Origin: Forficula auricularia
Lineage: Eukaryota > Arthropoda > Insecta > Dermaptera > Forficulidae
Length of the DNA: 64,000 bases
Direction of reading: 5' to 3'
Assembly (NCBI GenBank): GCA_024734495.1
Contig: JALMQS010000128.1
Span: 21,892,632 to 21,956,631, forward strand
Shown: piece by piece, positions 45,591-56,018 of the stretch
Layout: the number at the start of each line of letters is the position of its first letter
How positions within the stretch are numbered: position 1 is the stretch's first letter
Position numbers and translations under genes: made by a program
The notes under the pieces: generated by a model
The model's input: only the letters and a program-made list of their open reading frames with translations
Database searches by the model: none
Told to the model about the DNA's origin: nothing

Positions 45591-45757
45591 ATTTTTTTAT
45601 TTTTTTGGCTTTTCTACCTTTCCAGCCATCAGCCAATTTACGATACTATTATTTTTTAAATTTCGCCTTCTATCTAAGGATCAGATTTTAGCCGGTTGTC
45701 GCGAGTCGGATTCGAACCCGGGTCGATTAGCAGGCTTGTACGCTATCCTCTCGGCCA
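45591..45757 (-). mobile_element. tRNA-derived SINE or tRNA pseudogene
   Basis: On the minus strand the head GGTCGGGTTGGCCGAGAGG (45,737-45,755) contains a polymerase III A-box-like sequence. GGGTTCGAATCC (complement of 45,708-45,719) is a good B box. The T stem does not pair well, so it is not a functional tRNA. The downstream body ends in an A-rich tail (T-rich on + at 45,591-45,607). Confidence 0.6.
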
Positions 45758-47732
45758 ACCCGACCCCCCAAGTAGCTGAGTTGATGTATCCATCTGACAT
45801 GTCGTACATCTGCTTAGCTATGATTTTCCTTCTTGTTTAATCCAATATATCCATGATAATTGAAAAATAGAAGCTCATAGAAAATTAGTTCTAATATATT
45901 TATTTCTATTTCAAATGACTGATTTAGATTTTAAATTCACTTGTCAGTCCAGAAATATAAAAAAAATTTCAAAATTTTCTTTACTTTATTTAAAATGTTC
46001 ACCAAGAACCCACACCATTTTCTCTTTAAAATTACGAGAGATTGTCAACTACTAAATCCGAGGAGTTATAGATAAGGGTTGTATACAACAGTTTTGTTTC
46101 ATTTCGAAAAATTAAATTTGGGTTGCTAAAGTTCGTAATCCGGTCCTGACTTAGACGTTTTTTTTCTTTAAAACCTGAATCATATTCAAAAGAATTAATA
46201 ATATAAAAACAATGTTCTCTAAAGAACCCTAGGCGAATTTCATTATTGAGATCAATATTTATATGATTTTTCTATAATAAAACTGGGTGGCACCCAAAAT
46301 ACCGACAGCTAAAATCCCGAAAATTCAAAATCCCGACAAAAAATTCCGATTACCCAAAACACCAACATGTGAAATTCAGGCTTAATTTTGATTTTTTTAT
46401 TAACCTTTTTGATATTTGCACAAATATATATATATATACTATCTAAATGTATTTGACTGTATTAACTTAATTAAGACAAAGAGTACATATCAAATATCAA
46501 AATAATAAATAAATTAAATAAATTTTATCAATCTTTTTAATACATATTAAAAAAAATATATTTAACATAATTAACCTAATAAAATATAAAGAGTACATAA
46601 TTGAAATATCAAAATTACAATTAAATAAATGAAATTTTATTAAATATGTAAAAATACAATCCCCCCCATAAGAAGATTTTGGGGTGAACCCAATAAAACT
46701 ATATGTCATATACAAACAATCTTTAACGTTATACGTAAGTAAATAAAAAATTACACGGTAATTTTAATATCAAATTTGAAAATTTTGAAATAGATCATAT
46801 CTAAATTTGTTTATAGTTATGTATATAATAATAGTTATATGTATAATCTATAGGAATATTAAAGAAAAAAAATCAAAAATTTTAACTTTTTTTTTTAATA
46901 TATACACACTTATGCAAACCGTAAAGAGAAAGGGCAGAGATCAATGGAAAGTTTTTAAAACGATTATGAATTTGTTATTGACTCCAAACTCATTTTAATC
47001 TTATGACATTTTATATAGAAATTGGAATTTTCCAACCGGATTCATGGAAAAACACATAATGTGAGACAATAAAAATTGTCCAGAAATATAATTTAGTACA
47101 TTAAATATTTAAGTAAATACAAAATATTTTTATCTATTTGTTAATTATTTGTAGTCAAGCTCCAAGAGCCTCCTGAGTGAAAGTCCAGAAGAATGTCATT
47201 TTATTACCTACATGAGATAATAGATTAATATACACTGAATTCAATTTCTTTACACACCTTATATACAAGTAAGTATGCCTTTTCACTAGTATAGATATCT
47301 GTAAATCACTTTCTTGAAGGAAATGATACAAAAAAATTCACTTAAGGTGTAGGTAAATTGTGTAAAGTCTCCCATTTTTTTAATACAAAGAAAAAAGAGA
47401 CAAAGGTTGAGAAAAAAGTCAAAGTTACTGGGAAATCCTTTGTTAAAGCCGTTTTAAAAGGTTGACTGGAAGCCTAGCTTTATTTAACCCACATGATAAG
47501 ATTGACCTCAAATGCGTAAAATTGAAGGAGTATATTTGACACATGTCTACTCTTTTCAAAGTATTCTTAAAACCCCTAACTTTTGGCAAAAACATTGCCC
47601 GGTGGAAATTTTTATTTGACCGCGCAGTCTTCAAACTAAATATTTGACATTTTTCTAGTAAACACTTCATATTTCTTTCAATGAATAAAAATCTTATAAA
47701 TTTTCCCAGGAATGTGAATAAAATAAAATAAA
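45758..47732. other. AT-rich, no recognised gene
   Basis: At 46,290-46,380 a short repeat-like stretch has AAAATCCCGAC variants that recall the 62.1 kb element. A (TA)n lies near 46,420-46,438. No gene is supported. Confidence 0.4.
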
Positions 47733-48653
47733 TTGACACGTTCTGATGTGGCCATCCACTTGACTTTACTATACATTTCTGGTTGAGTTTGGTACAAGGG
47801 CCTAGATTTTAATGTTTTGACTTTACAACCCCCCCCCCATTTTGGGTCGTTTGTTTTTGCATTTTTAGTGTTCTGGGACCCCACTGATTATGTATACACA
47901 ACTTGGTTGAGTTTGCTCAAAAAGCCTAGATTTTTATTTTTTGACCCCTCCCCCTAATTTTGGCTCCAGAAAAAAATATTTTCGTTATTATAGGTTCATT
48001 TTATAGTATATTTCAGTTTTCTTGTTTTTTTAATTTGAAAATATTATAATTTTAAATTTTAACCCCCCCCCCCCCAATATGGGTCAATATACACCGAAAT
48101 ATAATCAGCTCTTAATCCCAATGCACCAAAACTACGTGTGAAATTTGGTTTTGATATTCACACTAGCTTTTGAGATAGCTTGTCTACAACATTTGGTAAC
48201 GCACAGACTAACTAACAGACTAAGGGTCAATTGTATGTCGGTTGGTGGAGTCTTTGTAAAAGTTGACAAAGGGTAAAACCTTAGAATTCACCTTGTGCCC
48301 GGCGGGATGGCCAATCAGATGAAAGTGCGTGTCATCTGATTGGCAATCCGGCCGAGCACAAGGTGAATTCTAAGGTTTTACCCTTCGTCAACTTTTTACA
48401 AAGACTTTAACAATCCACATACAACTGGCTCTAACAGACTAATAGACAAACAGACATTTTGACAAAACAGTTATTATCTCGAAAAATATTATTTTTGCGA
48501 TGTACACTTATTAGGGCTTTTTTGTAGACCGAAATGCCATGGTTCCGCCCAATTTTTTTAATCAAAATAGTTTTAAATATTTCGAAAAAAAGAAGCAAAA
48601 TAACGACTTTTTTCATGCACGATTACAATACTTGACCATGTATGGTAAAGTAA
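47733..48653 (-). mobile_element. TTACTTTACCATA repeat, copy 2 (reverse)
   Basis: The same ordered blocks as copy 1 occur in reverse orientation, ending at right with CATGTATGGTAAAGTAA. It holds C runs at 47,828-47,838 and 48,063-48,075 (the G runs of the other orientation) and is interrupted by a palindromic element. Confidence 0.75.
48224..48431. mobile_element. Palindromic element, copy 2, with 11-bp TSD
   Basis: The 208-bp hairpin has ends GGGTCAATTGTATGTCGG and (right, inward) GAGCCAGTTGTATGTGG, and arms that include TTCACCTTGTGC and GGATGGCCAATCAGATGA. It is flanked by TAACAGACTAA on both sides (48213-48223, 48432-48442). Copies 1 and 3 of the host repeat show the uninterrupted GTCTGTTAG region. 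An 11-bp duplication could fit Mutator-type elements, but family is open. Confidence 0.85.
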
Positions 48654-48984
48654 TTAAACAATTACTTAATTTTAGTCGAACGTTTCGTCAATTTGATTTC
48701 GACTTCTTCATCAACTTTAAATATACGAGTATATTACAAAAATTATAACATAAAATCACTTAACTGATATTAATACGATAAATCAACTGAAAAGCTTCAT
48801 GTATTGTACAAATGTAGATTCATATTTCGAAAAAGGGAATAAATATATCTCTACATATAAATCTCAATGTTTTAAGGAAGTTTATGATTTTATGTTGGGC
48901 CACACTCATTGTAGTGCTGGGACGCATGCGGACCGCGGGCCACGGGATGAACAGCCTGACTTAAAGTAGCTAAAAAAGTTAAAA
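48654..48984. repeat. Spacer with hammerhead-like trace
   Basis: On the minus strand near 48,681-48,714, TGAAGAAGTCGAAATCAAAT is followed by GACGAAACGTTCG. The first base of the core is changed (ATGAAGA), so this is a decayed relative of the 8.7 kb repeat. Confidence 0.4.
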
Positions 48985-49110
48985 GAGACAATTCAAGAGT
49001 GTGTCTTCTGCTGACTATAGTATAAAATTAAAAAATGTATTTTCCAACAGAAGACACTCTTTTATTGTCTCCTTTAATTTATAAAAAATCTGCTACTCTC
49101 GGCAAAAAAA
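48985..49110. repeat. Short hairpin repeat
   Basis: GAGACAATTCAAGAGTGTGT and GACACTCTTTTATTGTCTC are inverted around an AT-rich loop. It is followed by CTGCTACTCTCGGCAAAA, the complement of the 9.8 kb and 44.84 kb motif. Confidence 0.6.
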
Positions 49111-49293
49111 ACTTTTTAATTTAAGCTAAAAAATGTTTAAAAAATTGAATTAAAATATTGAAATTTCCTATTCAGAAGCTCTTTTACCCTTCTTTGAAAT
49201 CTCAACACTAGTGAAGGCTAAAAAAAAATCGAAAATATTATTTTATTTGGAAATATGAATTTTGTCTTTTTGAATTTTTGTTCGTTTCTGATT

Positions 49294-50146
49294 TTTACTT
49301 TACCATATAGGTTATGGTCAAGTATTGTAATCGTGCATGTAAAGAAGTGTTTTTTCCTTCTTTTTTTCGAAATATCTCAAAAACGGCTGAAACTATTTTG
49401 ATTAAAAAAATTGAGCGAAACCATGGCATTTCGGTCTACAAAAAAATCCAAATAAGTGAACATCGAAAAAATTACATTTTTTGAGATAATAATTGTTTTG
49501 TCAAAATGTCTGTTAATCTAGTTATCCGGCTGTCCGTTAGTCCGTGCGTTACCAAATTTTTGTAGACGAGCTAGCTCAAAAACTAGTCTGAATATCGAAA
49601 CCAAATTTCACGCGTAGTTTTGGTCCATTGAGATTAAGAGCTGATTAGATTTTGGTGCATATCGACCCAAAATTCAAGGGGGTGGAGGAGGGGTTAAAAA
49701 TTAAAAATCTAAGCCATTTGAGAAAACTCAACCAAATTTTGTATACATAATCAGTGGGACCCCAGAAGTCTAAAAATGCAAAAACTAACCGCCCAAAATA
49801 GTGTGTGTGGGGGGGGGGGGGGGTCAAAAAATGAAAATATTAGGCCCTTGCACCAAACTCAACCAAATTTTGTTTACATAATCAGTGGGATCCCAGAAGT
49901 CTAAAAGTGCAAAAACTAACCGCCGAAATGGGGGGTACAAAAAATTAAAATATAGGCTCTTGTACCAAACTCAACCAAATTTTGTATACATAATCAGTGG
50001 ACCCACAGGAGTCTAAAAATGCAAAAACTAACCCCTTACCACTACATGATTATAAATAATTTTATTAAATATTAAATATAAGTGAGGGGCCAGGTTGAAT
50101 GGTAAAGTCGGGTGGATGGCCTCATCAGAGCACGTCAGCTTATTTT
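49294..50146 (+). mobile_element. TTACTTTACCATA repeat, copy 3
   Basis: Ordered blocks as in copy 1, with three G-rich units at about 49,680-50,035. Each unit contains ACTCAACCAAATTTTGT, AATCAGTGG and CTAAAAATGCAAAAACTAAC. It ends GGTAAAGTCGGGTGGATGG. G15 lies at about 49,809-49,823. Confidence 0.78.
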
Positions 50147-50810
50147 ATTTTATCTTGGTATTTATGTATCACAATTTTTTTATCTTATTTATATACTCTC
50201 AAAAATATTGGCCCCAGGGTTCTATTAAGGCGAAGGCCTAACGTTACTTGCAATTTGTTTTTATTTTCAATCTCGAAGATATAATAGCTATACCAAGTGT
50301 TTATACGGCAAGGCATTTTTGATTCTCACTGTTGCGTAAAATCATAGGTTGAAGCGTTTTAGTCTCATATACATTCTATTTATTTTTTCTGAATATCTCT
50401 AATAGAGATATTATTTTCATTAATCGACCTCTGTATTATACTCTCCTGAATGATGAATCAATTTCGATTCTCTCTTAAGAAATCAATTTCAAATTAGTAG
50501 ATTTCAAGAACAGGATATCACATTTTAAATTGGTAAATAGAAATTTAGACGTTTTTATTTCCGTTTAATGCCATAATTTGTCGTTTCATGGTTGATCTAG
50601 ATTTTTTCAAAAATTGTACAATTTGTAATGATAACCGGAAACCTGTTCCAAATAAAAGTGCACAGCGGAGCAATTTATTTATTTTTTAAGACCATAAATT
50701 AGATTGAAATTTTTCATTACAATTTTAAAAATTCTTTTTACAAATAAAAGTAAAAACTTTAGGAAAAAGTGAAAAATTTTCAATTTTGATACACACTGCT
50801 AATTTTAGCG
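50147..50810. other. AT-rich spacer
   Basis: No feature could be supported. Confidence 0.4.
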
Positions 50811-50872
50811 ATTTGGCAATTTTTCAGGGTTCCTTTCGAAAGTAATTCCTATTAGTAGGTCCTATTATTGTC

Positions 50873-50962
50873 CACAAAGAGAAACAAAGAGGTTGTCCTC
50901 TGCTTGATGTAAATAAACATACACACATATATATCGAAATGATATATCTGTATATATATATA

Positions 50963-51001
<39 letters not shown>

Positions 51002-51168
51002 TATTTGTTTGAGACTATAGTTTCTAAGACTTGGTCTTCATCATCAGTCTTTTTTAATTATAAATATTGTTTTTCATGGAGTCAATACCGTATAGATATA
51101 GACAATTTTTTTTTGACTTTTTTTTAGCTGAGAGCCAGTTAGAACTCTATTACTTAGCCAGTTAGAAC
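50873..51168 (-). mobile_element. 296-bp repeat with hammerhead, perfect 13-bp TSD
   Basis: TCCTATTATTGTC occurs on both sides (50860-50872, 51169-51181), so the insert is exactly delimited and the host repeat is continuous across it. The left part is CACAAAGAGAAACAAAGAGG and CCTCTGCTTGATGTAAATAA, followed by a (TA)n run (about 50,948-50,998), the hammerhead sequence and GGAGTCAATACCGTAT. At the right end GCCAGTTAGAACTC is repeated in tandem. A 13-bp duplication fits target-primed retrotransposition. No open frame, no poly(A). Confidence 0.8.
50998..51066 (-). ncRNA. Candidate type-I hammerhead ribozyme, copy B
   Basis: On the minus strand, a distal helix I (TATTTAT, complement of 51060-51066, with ATAAATA, complement of 50998-51004) and a proximal GA/TC pair flank an internal loop. 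CTGATGA (51041-51047) follows, then helix II of five pairs (AAGAC/GTCTT, loop CAA), GAAA (51021-51024), a minimal helix III closed by AC/GT with loop TATA, and GTC (51013-51015), the usual cleavage triplet. This arrangement is known for hammerheads of Penelope-like elements and retrozymes. The fold is by eye only. Confidence 0.6.
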
Positions 51169-51356
51169 TCCTATTATTGTCGCTACACTAATGTCTGGCT
51201 GTCTGTTTATCTGTCTGAGCATTGTAGCTCGTAAATTAAATAAACCACAAACTTGAGATTTACAAGTTATATGGTGATGTGTAGAGTTCGGATTTTGAAT
51301 ATAAAGCAAGTTTTTTCCCTTGATTGCTATCCTTCTCTAATCTTTTGTATCTGGGC

Positions 51357-51741
51357 ATTTTAGGGTATTAGAACCCAACCAGAGAAATCTTATTTTGCAT
51401 ATAAATGCATATTTTGGAGTTTTAGTGCATATTTTGCATATTTAGTGATTTAAGATATATTTTGCATTTTTGTCCCTCGTTTGTTGGCAAATCAGAAAAA
51501 TTATTGAAGAAAATTTTAATGTCAGATATGGTAGGCCACAGGTTTCAAACCTTTTTTGATGGTAAAAAATATTTTACCAAATATGCGAAAAAGAGATAGG
51601 TCTTTATAAAATATTTCTATGTGATCTTAACTCATAAATAATGCATATTTTAAGTACATATTTTCTTTTAAAATGCATATTTGCATATTTCGGCCTTTTT
51701 AACGCATATTTTGCTGTTTTTTAGTGCATATCGATCCGAAC
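51357..51741. repeat. GCATATTTTGCATA repeat
   Basis: GCATATAAATGCATATTTTG at left and AACGCATATTTTGC, TTAGTGCATATCG at right give a mirrored, GCATAT-rich repeat of a type common in insect genomes. No frame. Confidence 0.5.
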
Positions 51742-53340
51742 GCTAGTGATGTAATTCTCTTTTATCGAAATCCAACATTTTTTTTAAAATTTTAATCGAA
51801 TGATTACTTTAGGGAAGGTCGAAATATCAAGGATAATGAAAACCACAAATTCCAAATAAAATAATTTATTAAAATGTAATTTTAATCCTTCTAAAAAACA
51901 CGACGATTCGGAGAATTGTCCCTTCTACTTCAGGATTTAAAAGTATCAACAAAGCAACCTTGGAGTATATTAATATTATTTTTATTTGCAATTAAGTTCA
52001 AAACTTTGTGTACAGCGATAAGTTGATGATGGCCAGAGCGGGTCAAAACATTGAAAAAAATAAATTAAATTTCCTTTAAATTTTATTTACTTCTGTCAGA
52101 AAATGAAAATTGACCTTTTTACCTGAATTTAAAATTAAAAATAATATTAATATATCGCTTTTAACGAAAGCAAAAAATTACCGAACAACGCTCGGTCCTC
52201 TAGATAGTGATTAATAACACTAGGACTTTTTTTAATTGCGGGCCTTTTTGAATTCAAGTTGACTCAATAATTCCAGGAGAAAGCTATGGGAAACCACCCC
52301 TGTGATAAATTTCCCCCAAGAAAATTACAATGGTGAGAATACTCTCCATAGTAATTGCCACGCTCAGAATCGAGTATGGCGCTTGAAAAAGAGAAAATAT
52401 TTAAATAGGAAAACTTTTTCCAAACTTTGTACCCTTTTCTCAATTTTAAGTAAGTGTGAAATTTTTTGTCAGCGAAGGATTTTAGCTTAAGATTAGGAAC
52501 TTAGCAGATAACTCAAACATAGGTATATGATAAATTTTAGCTCATTAATTACATACCTTCCCATATAACAATTCATTTTTTTTTTTTTATTTAAATTTAA
52601 AATCTCAAATGACCAAGAATCAAATCAGTTCTTCTTTTTGGAAATATAAACATCTTGGTACCAGATAAAATTTTATACTAGTTTTCTTAAAATATTTCAT
52701 GTGGTTACTGGAAATCCAGAAACAGATACCTACATAAACGAAAAAAATTCTTGAAAATGATTTTTCCCTATGTTTCAGACATTTATAAACACAATAATAA
52801 TAAAAAAACCATTTTGATTTACTGTTAAATCCCCACCAAGTAATAACAAAAGTTTAACTAAATCCACCACTAGTGTTTGAAACTACTAAAAAGGTTTTAA
52901 TCTTCGAGCTTTTTTAATTTTAATAGTTTGAATCTCAATAAAATAAAAATAAAACCTTTAGGAAGTAAATATCGTCATTACGTAAAAAATAAAATTTCAA
53001 TTATATAATTAAATTTTTATCCAAGTTGCGATAGGTCAGGTTTTGCCAATTGTACTTGGTACATTTATCCTTGAGAGGACCATAATCAGAAGATTTTCCG
53101 GGTATGTGTAATGTATGTACATGCTTTTAAAGCTGTTATTATTAATACATATAATTTCCTAAAATAATGCACTTTAAGATAAATTATTATACAAAATTAT
53201 TTTCGTTAAAATAAGCAAAAATTAAAAAATTAAGTTTTTGAAAATTCTATTTATTATATTTAACTACTATTTTAAAAATTTAATTTCTTAAATATTAAAG
53301 CCTCTCTAAAAAATTGCTTTAGCTAGAACATTTTTACTGG
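51742..53340. other. AT-rich, short repeat traces
   Basis: Near 51,921-51,954 the minus strand has a decayed CTGAAGT...GAATCGTCG trace; near 52,026-52,055 the plus strand has TTGATGATGGCC...AAAACATTG. A CCGAACAACGCTCGG palindrome lies near 52,181-52,195. The 62-codon frame at 52,302 is unsupported. Confidence 0.4.
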
Positions 53341-53610
53341 GTGCGTTCAATGGGCGAAGTTCGATTATTGATGGGGGGGGGGGTCAATCCACAAAGGAAA
53401 ATATTTAGTGGGAATTTTTTTTCATTAAAACAAATAGGTACTTCAAGAAATCAAAAAAGAATATAATTCTTGATTAAACATATAAAATATACTTAATTAC
53501 CGTTAGTTTGCCATAAGAAACTGTTTGTCGTTGCCGTTACTCATCCCATGGGGTCTGTACTTGGGGGGGGATTCTAACCCTCCCCCCGTGACTACGCCGC
53601 TTGTTCCTTA
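53341..53610 (-). repeat. Repeat with GGCGTAGTCACGGGG end
   Basis: Read on the minus strand it contains GGCGTAGTCACGGGGGG, AACGGCAACGACAAACAG and GGCAAACTAACGGTAATTAA, the same family as 41.4, 43.4 and 62.9 kb. A nine-base G run (53,374-53,382) is present. Confidence 0.6.
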
Positions 53611-54130
53611 ATTGAGTTCAGGCCCGTGGAGAGCTCTTACGGACCCTGGGGCAAATTCAAACCAGCGGGCCCCTCAATGATGGGATAAATAAAAGTACTA
53701 CATTTTTCAATTTGTAAAATAAAATAAATCCCTAACTTAATATGCTTTGTTTTTATATTTTTATTTATAACAAGTAATATATTTTAGTAGTACAAAAATT
53801 AATTTAACAGTAGTACTGCCGGGCTCTTTCGAGCCCTGGCCCGGGGTAACTACCACCCCTACCCTCCCCAGCCCCACTGCCCCCCCCCCTCGCCGAGGCT
53901 GATTGAGTTTTTCATATTTATATAGTAAGCTTATAATTAAATTATTCATATATAGTAATATGATATTACTATAATAAAGCTGGAGAGTTTGAATATGCGT
54001 ATGTTTGAACGCGCTAATCTCAGGGAATACTAATCCGATTTGAATTTGATCTTACAAAATTAAAAAAAAATTGAAAATCATTTGGGGGGGAGGGTCATCA
54101 CCCCCATGCCCCCTGGATCTGCCACTGGTT
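53611..54130. repeat. GC-run-rich element remnants
   Basis: Blocks CAGGCCCGTGGAGAGC (53,620), a C-rich segment (53,850-53,890) and GGATCTGCCACTGG (54,115-54,128; CAGTGGCAGATCC inward, a hAT-like end) indicate stacked MITE remnants. GAACGCGCTAATCTCAGGGA (54,008-54,027) is part of another widespread arthropod repeat. Confidence 0.5.
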
Positions 54131-54289
54131 GAAACAGGAATCGGGACGGAAGTCATGTAATGGCGGATAATTTGAATGGCTTTATAAAGCCTACTTGTAT
54201 GCATAACGAGTACATCCATAGATTTTTCTTTAATTGTTATAGTTATTGTCTATCCATTTACTACTTGAAACAGCGTTTCTATTTTTTAA

Positions 54290-54500
54290 ATATAGAACAG
54301 TGAACATCAAATTACTCAGATCGCTTTCGAGGATGTCCTTCCTCACTGTCAGTGTGAAACCGGAAGATGTCCTTTGCGCTTGTTCCTGTTAATTACCTGC
54401 ACGTGAGCTTGGCTCCAAGGACCCCAGCATCCAACTTGAGAGATCTCCCTGGCCTTGAGACCACACCACTCCTTCTCTTTCGAACCAGCGTTGTTCCTTT
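54290..54500. other. GC-richer coding-like patch, strand unclear
   Basis: Three frames look protein-like: + 54,296-54,406 (FEDVLPHCQCETGRCPLRL), + from 54,367 (PRTPASNLRDLPGLETTPL), and - (LKAREISQVGCWGPWSQAHV, stop at 54,349). A minus-strand CAG|GTAATT donor-like site is at about 54,389-54,397. The overlap of openness points to base composition rather than one gene, but an exon is possible. Confidence 0.25.
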
Positions 54501-55160
54501 TTTTATTTTTAACCTACTTCCGTCTTTCTATTCTTTTTTTCTTCTCCTGTGTAATGACTTTTTAAGATCCCTTGTTTCCCACCTTATTCTTATTTCTCTT
54601 TAAATTAATACATGTTATATAAGAGTATAATAATGACAAAATAGATCAACATTAAGCATTATACTTTAGACTTTTACTTTCAATTTTATTAAATGAAATT
54701 TATAAGTAAAGGAAATTTTGAAATAAGGTAATCCTATTTAGTTTATTAACAGTAAAATAAATTATTTTAGATTAAGTAAAAGAGATATTTTTCAAGAAAT
54801 AGGAGATTTTATCTTCTGCACTGCCGCATGTGCACAAAAGTTTTTCCGGGGTGGGGGTCCAAAAAAAATACATTTTCTTTTTCAAATATGTTATATATAG
54901 TATTATCAAAAATATTGTATTATAATTAAAGCAATATAAATACAAAATTTTAAAAATTTTATATTTGTGGCCCTATTTTGGGGCTTATGTTACTTTTCGA
55001 TATGATGAGTGATTATCTTTTTAAAACAAACAACATTTTGAATGCAGTTATTTTAGTAAAAAAAAGACCATTTCTTTTGGAAACATAAGTGTCATCAAAC
55101 GATAGTACAATTATTAAGCTTGAGAAATGTATTATTTTGCAGAATAATCCAATCACGTTT
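54501..55160. other. AT-rich spacer
   Basis: No feature could be supported. Confidence 0.4.
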
Positions 55161-55164
55161 TTTT

Positions 55165-55270
55165 AAGGTTCCGTTTAAAAGTAAAACAGGATCCTTTTAG
55201 TGTTTTTTCAATGTCTGTCTGTCTTTCTTTCAGAGCAGTGTAAGCTAAATAATTCGAAACACGCAAAAAG
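55165..55270 (+). repeat. GGTTCCGTTT repeat fragment
   Basis: AAGGTTCCGTTTAAAAGTAA, CAGGATCCTTTTAGTG and GTCTGTCTGTCTTTC follow each other as in a repeat found widely in arthropods. Fragment only. Confidence 0.5.
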
Positions 55271-55297
55271 GAACAATCGATCTCATCATCCTGTATA

Positions 55298-56018
55298 TAA
55301 GGGGTCGTCCATTATATACGCCACACAAAGGGGGGTGGGGGGGACATCTCAGATTTATAACAAAATGTGAAAGGGGGGCACGGGATATATTTTTTATTAA
55401 TAATGAAAATTTATTTCTAATGAAATAATACTAATATATTCCATAGTAATAATAATAATAATAATAATAGTAATAGTGAATAATGTGTTAAATCGTCAGA
55501 TGATAAGAATAATAAATTATTATTATCATTTCCTTCCATAATTTGTATTAATTTGAAAGTTTTTAATAGGAAAATTAGACAAGTTTTTATGTGTGACTTT
55601 TTTATTTATCAACCAACGTTTCGTTGACTTTGCCGACTTCTTCAGGGCTTCAAATAATCATGCCACACATTAGTCTAAATTTTACGAATGTGTGGCATTA
55701 CTATTTGAAGCCCTGAAGAAGTCGGCAAAGTCAACGAAACGTTCGTTTATAAATAAATAAGTCACACATAAAAACTTGTCCTTATTTTCCTATTATAAAC
55801 TTTCAAATTAATAATAATAAAGTTAAACTTAAAATATATTAAATCACTTTAGTTGTTTTTAATTTATAAAAAAAAATTCTACAATTTAATAGGGTAAAAG
55901 TGATAGTGTGACGTCACAATACAGGAAGGGCTCAATGAAATGTGACAGAATGTGTCACATGGGAAGGGGGGTCTAAAAATCTTGAAATTCGTGTGACGTA
56001 ATTTATGGACGGCCCCTA
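55298..56018. mobile_element. MITE with GGGGCCGTCCAT ends
   Basis: The ends AAGGGGTCGTCCATTATATA and (right, inward) TAGGGGCCGTCCATAAATTA are a well-known arthropod MITE type with CACAC/GTGTG just inside. The G-rich inner tract and (ATA)n (55,447-55,470) precede a nested hairpin. Two flanking TA dinucleotides are the probable target. Confidence 0.7.
55545..55811. repeat. Nested near-perfect hairpin with hammerhead-like cores
   Basis: Arms of about 120 bases (outer AATTTGAAAGTTT and its complement) enclose a short loop near 55,667-55,686. The + strand right arm has CTGAAGA (55713-55719) and GAAA (55736-55739); the left arm has the same on the minus strand (55639-55645, 55619-55622). Helix II (GTCGG with TCAAC) has a mismatch. 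Confidence 0.82.

Larger units (their letters stand above)
50815..51300. repeat. GGTTCC/CTGTCTGTC arthropod repeat, interrupted
   Basis: CAGGGTTCCTTTCGAAAG and, after the insertion, GTCTGGCTGTCTGTTTATC followed by GTAGCTCG resemble a repeat widespread in arthropods. Related pieces lie at 6.1 and 55.17 kb. Confidence 0.5.

Noticed and set aside
45684..45757. Functional tRNA gene on the minus strand
   Set aside because: A and B boxes are present, but the T stem and acceptor stem do not pair properly and an A-rich retroposon tail follows; called SINE instead.
46497..46998. Frames of 63-72 codons
   Set aside because: Very AT-rich composition with Ile/Tyr/Phe/Lys only; no family signal and no neighbouring coding evidence.
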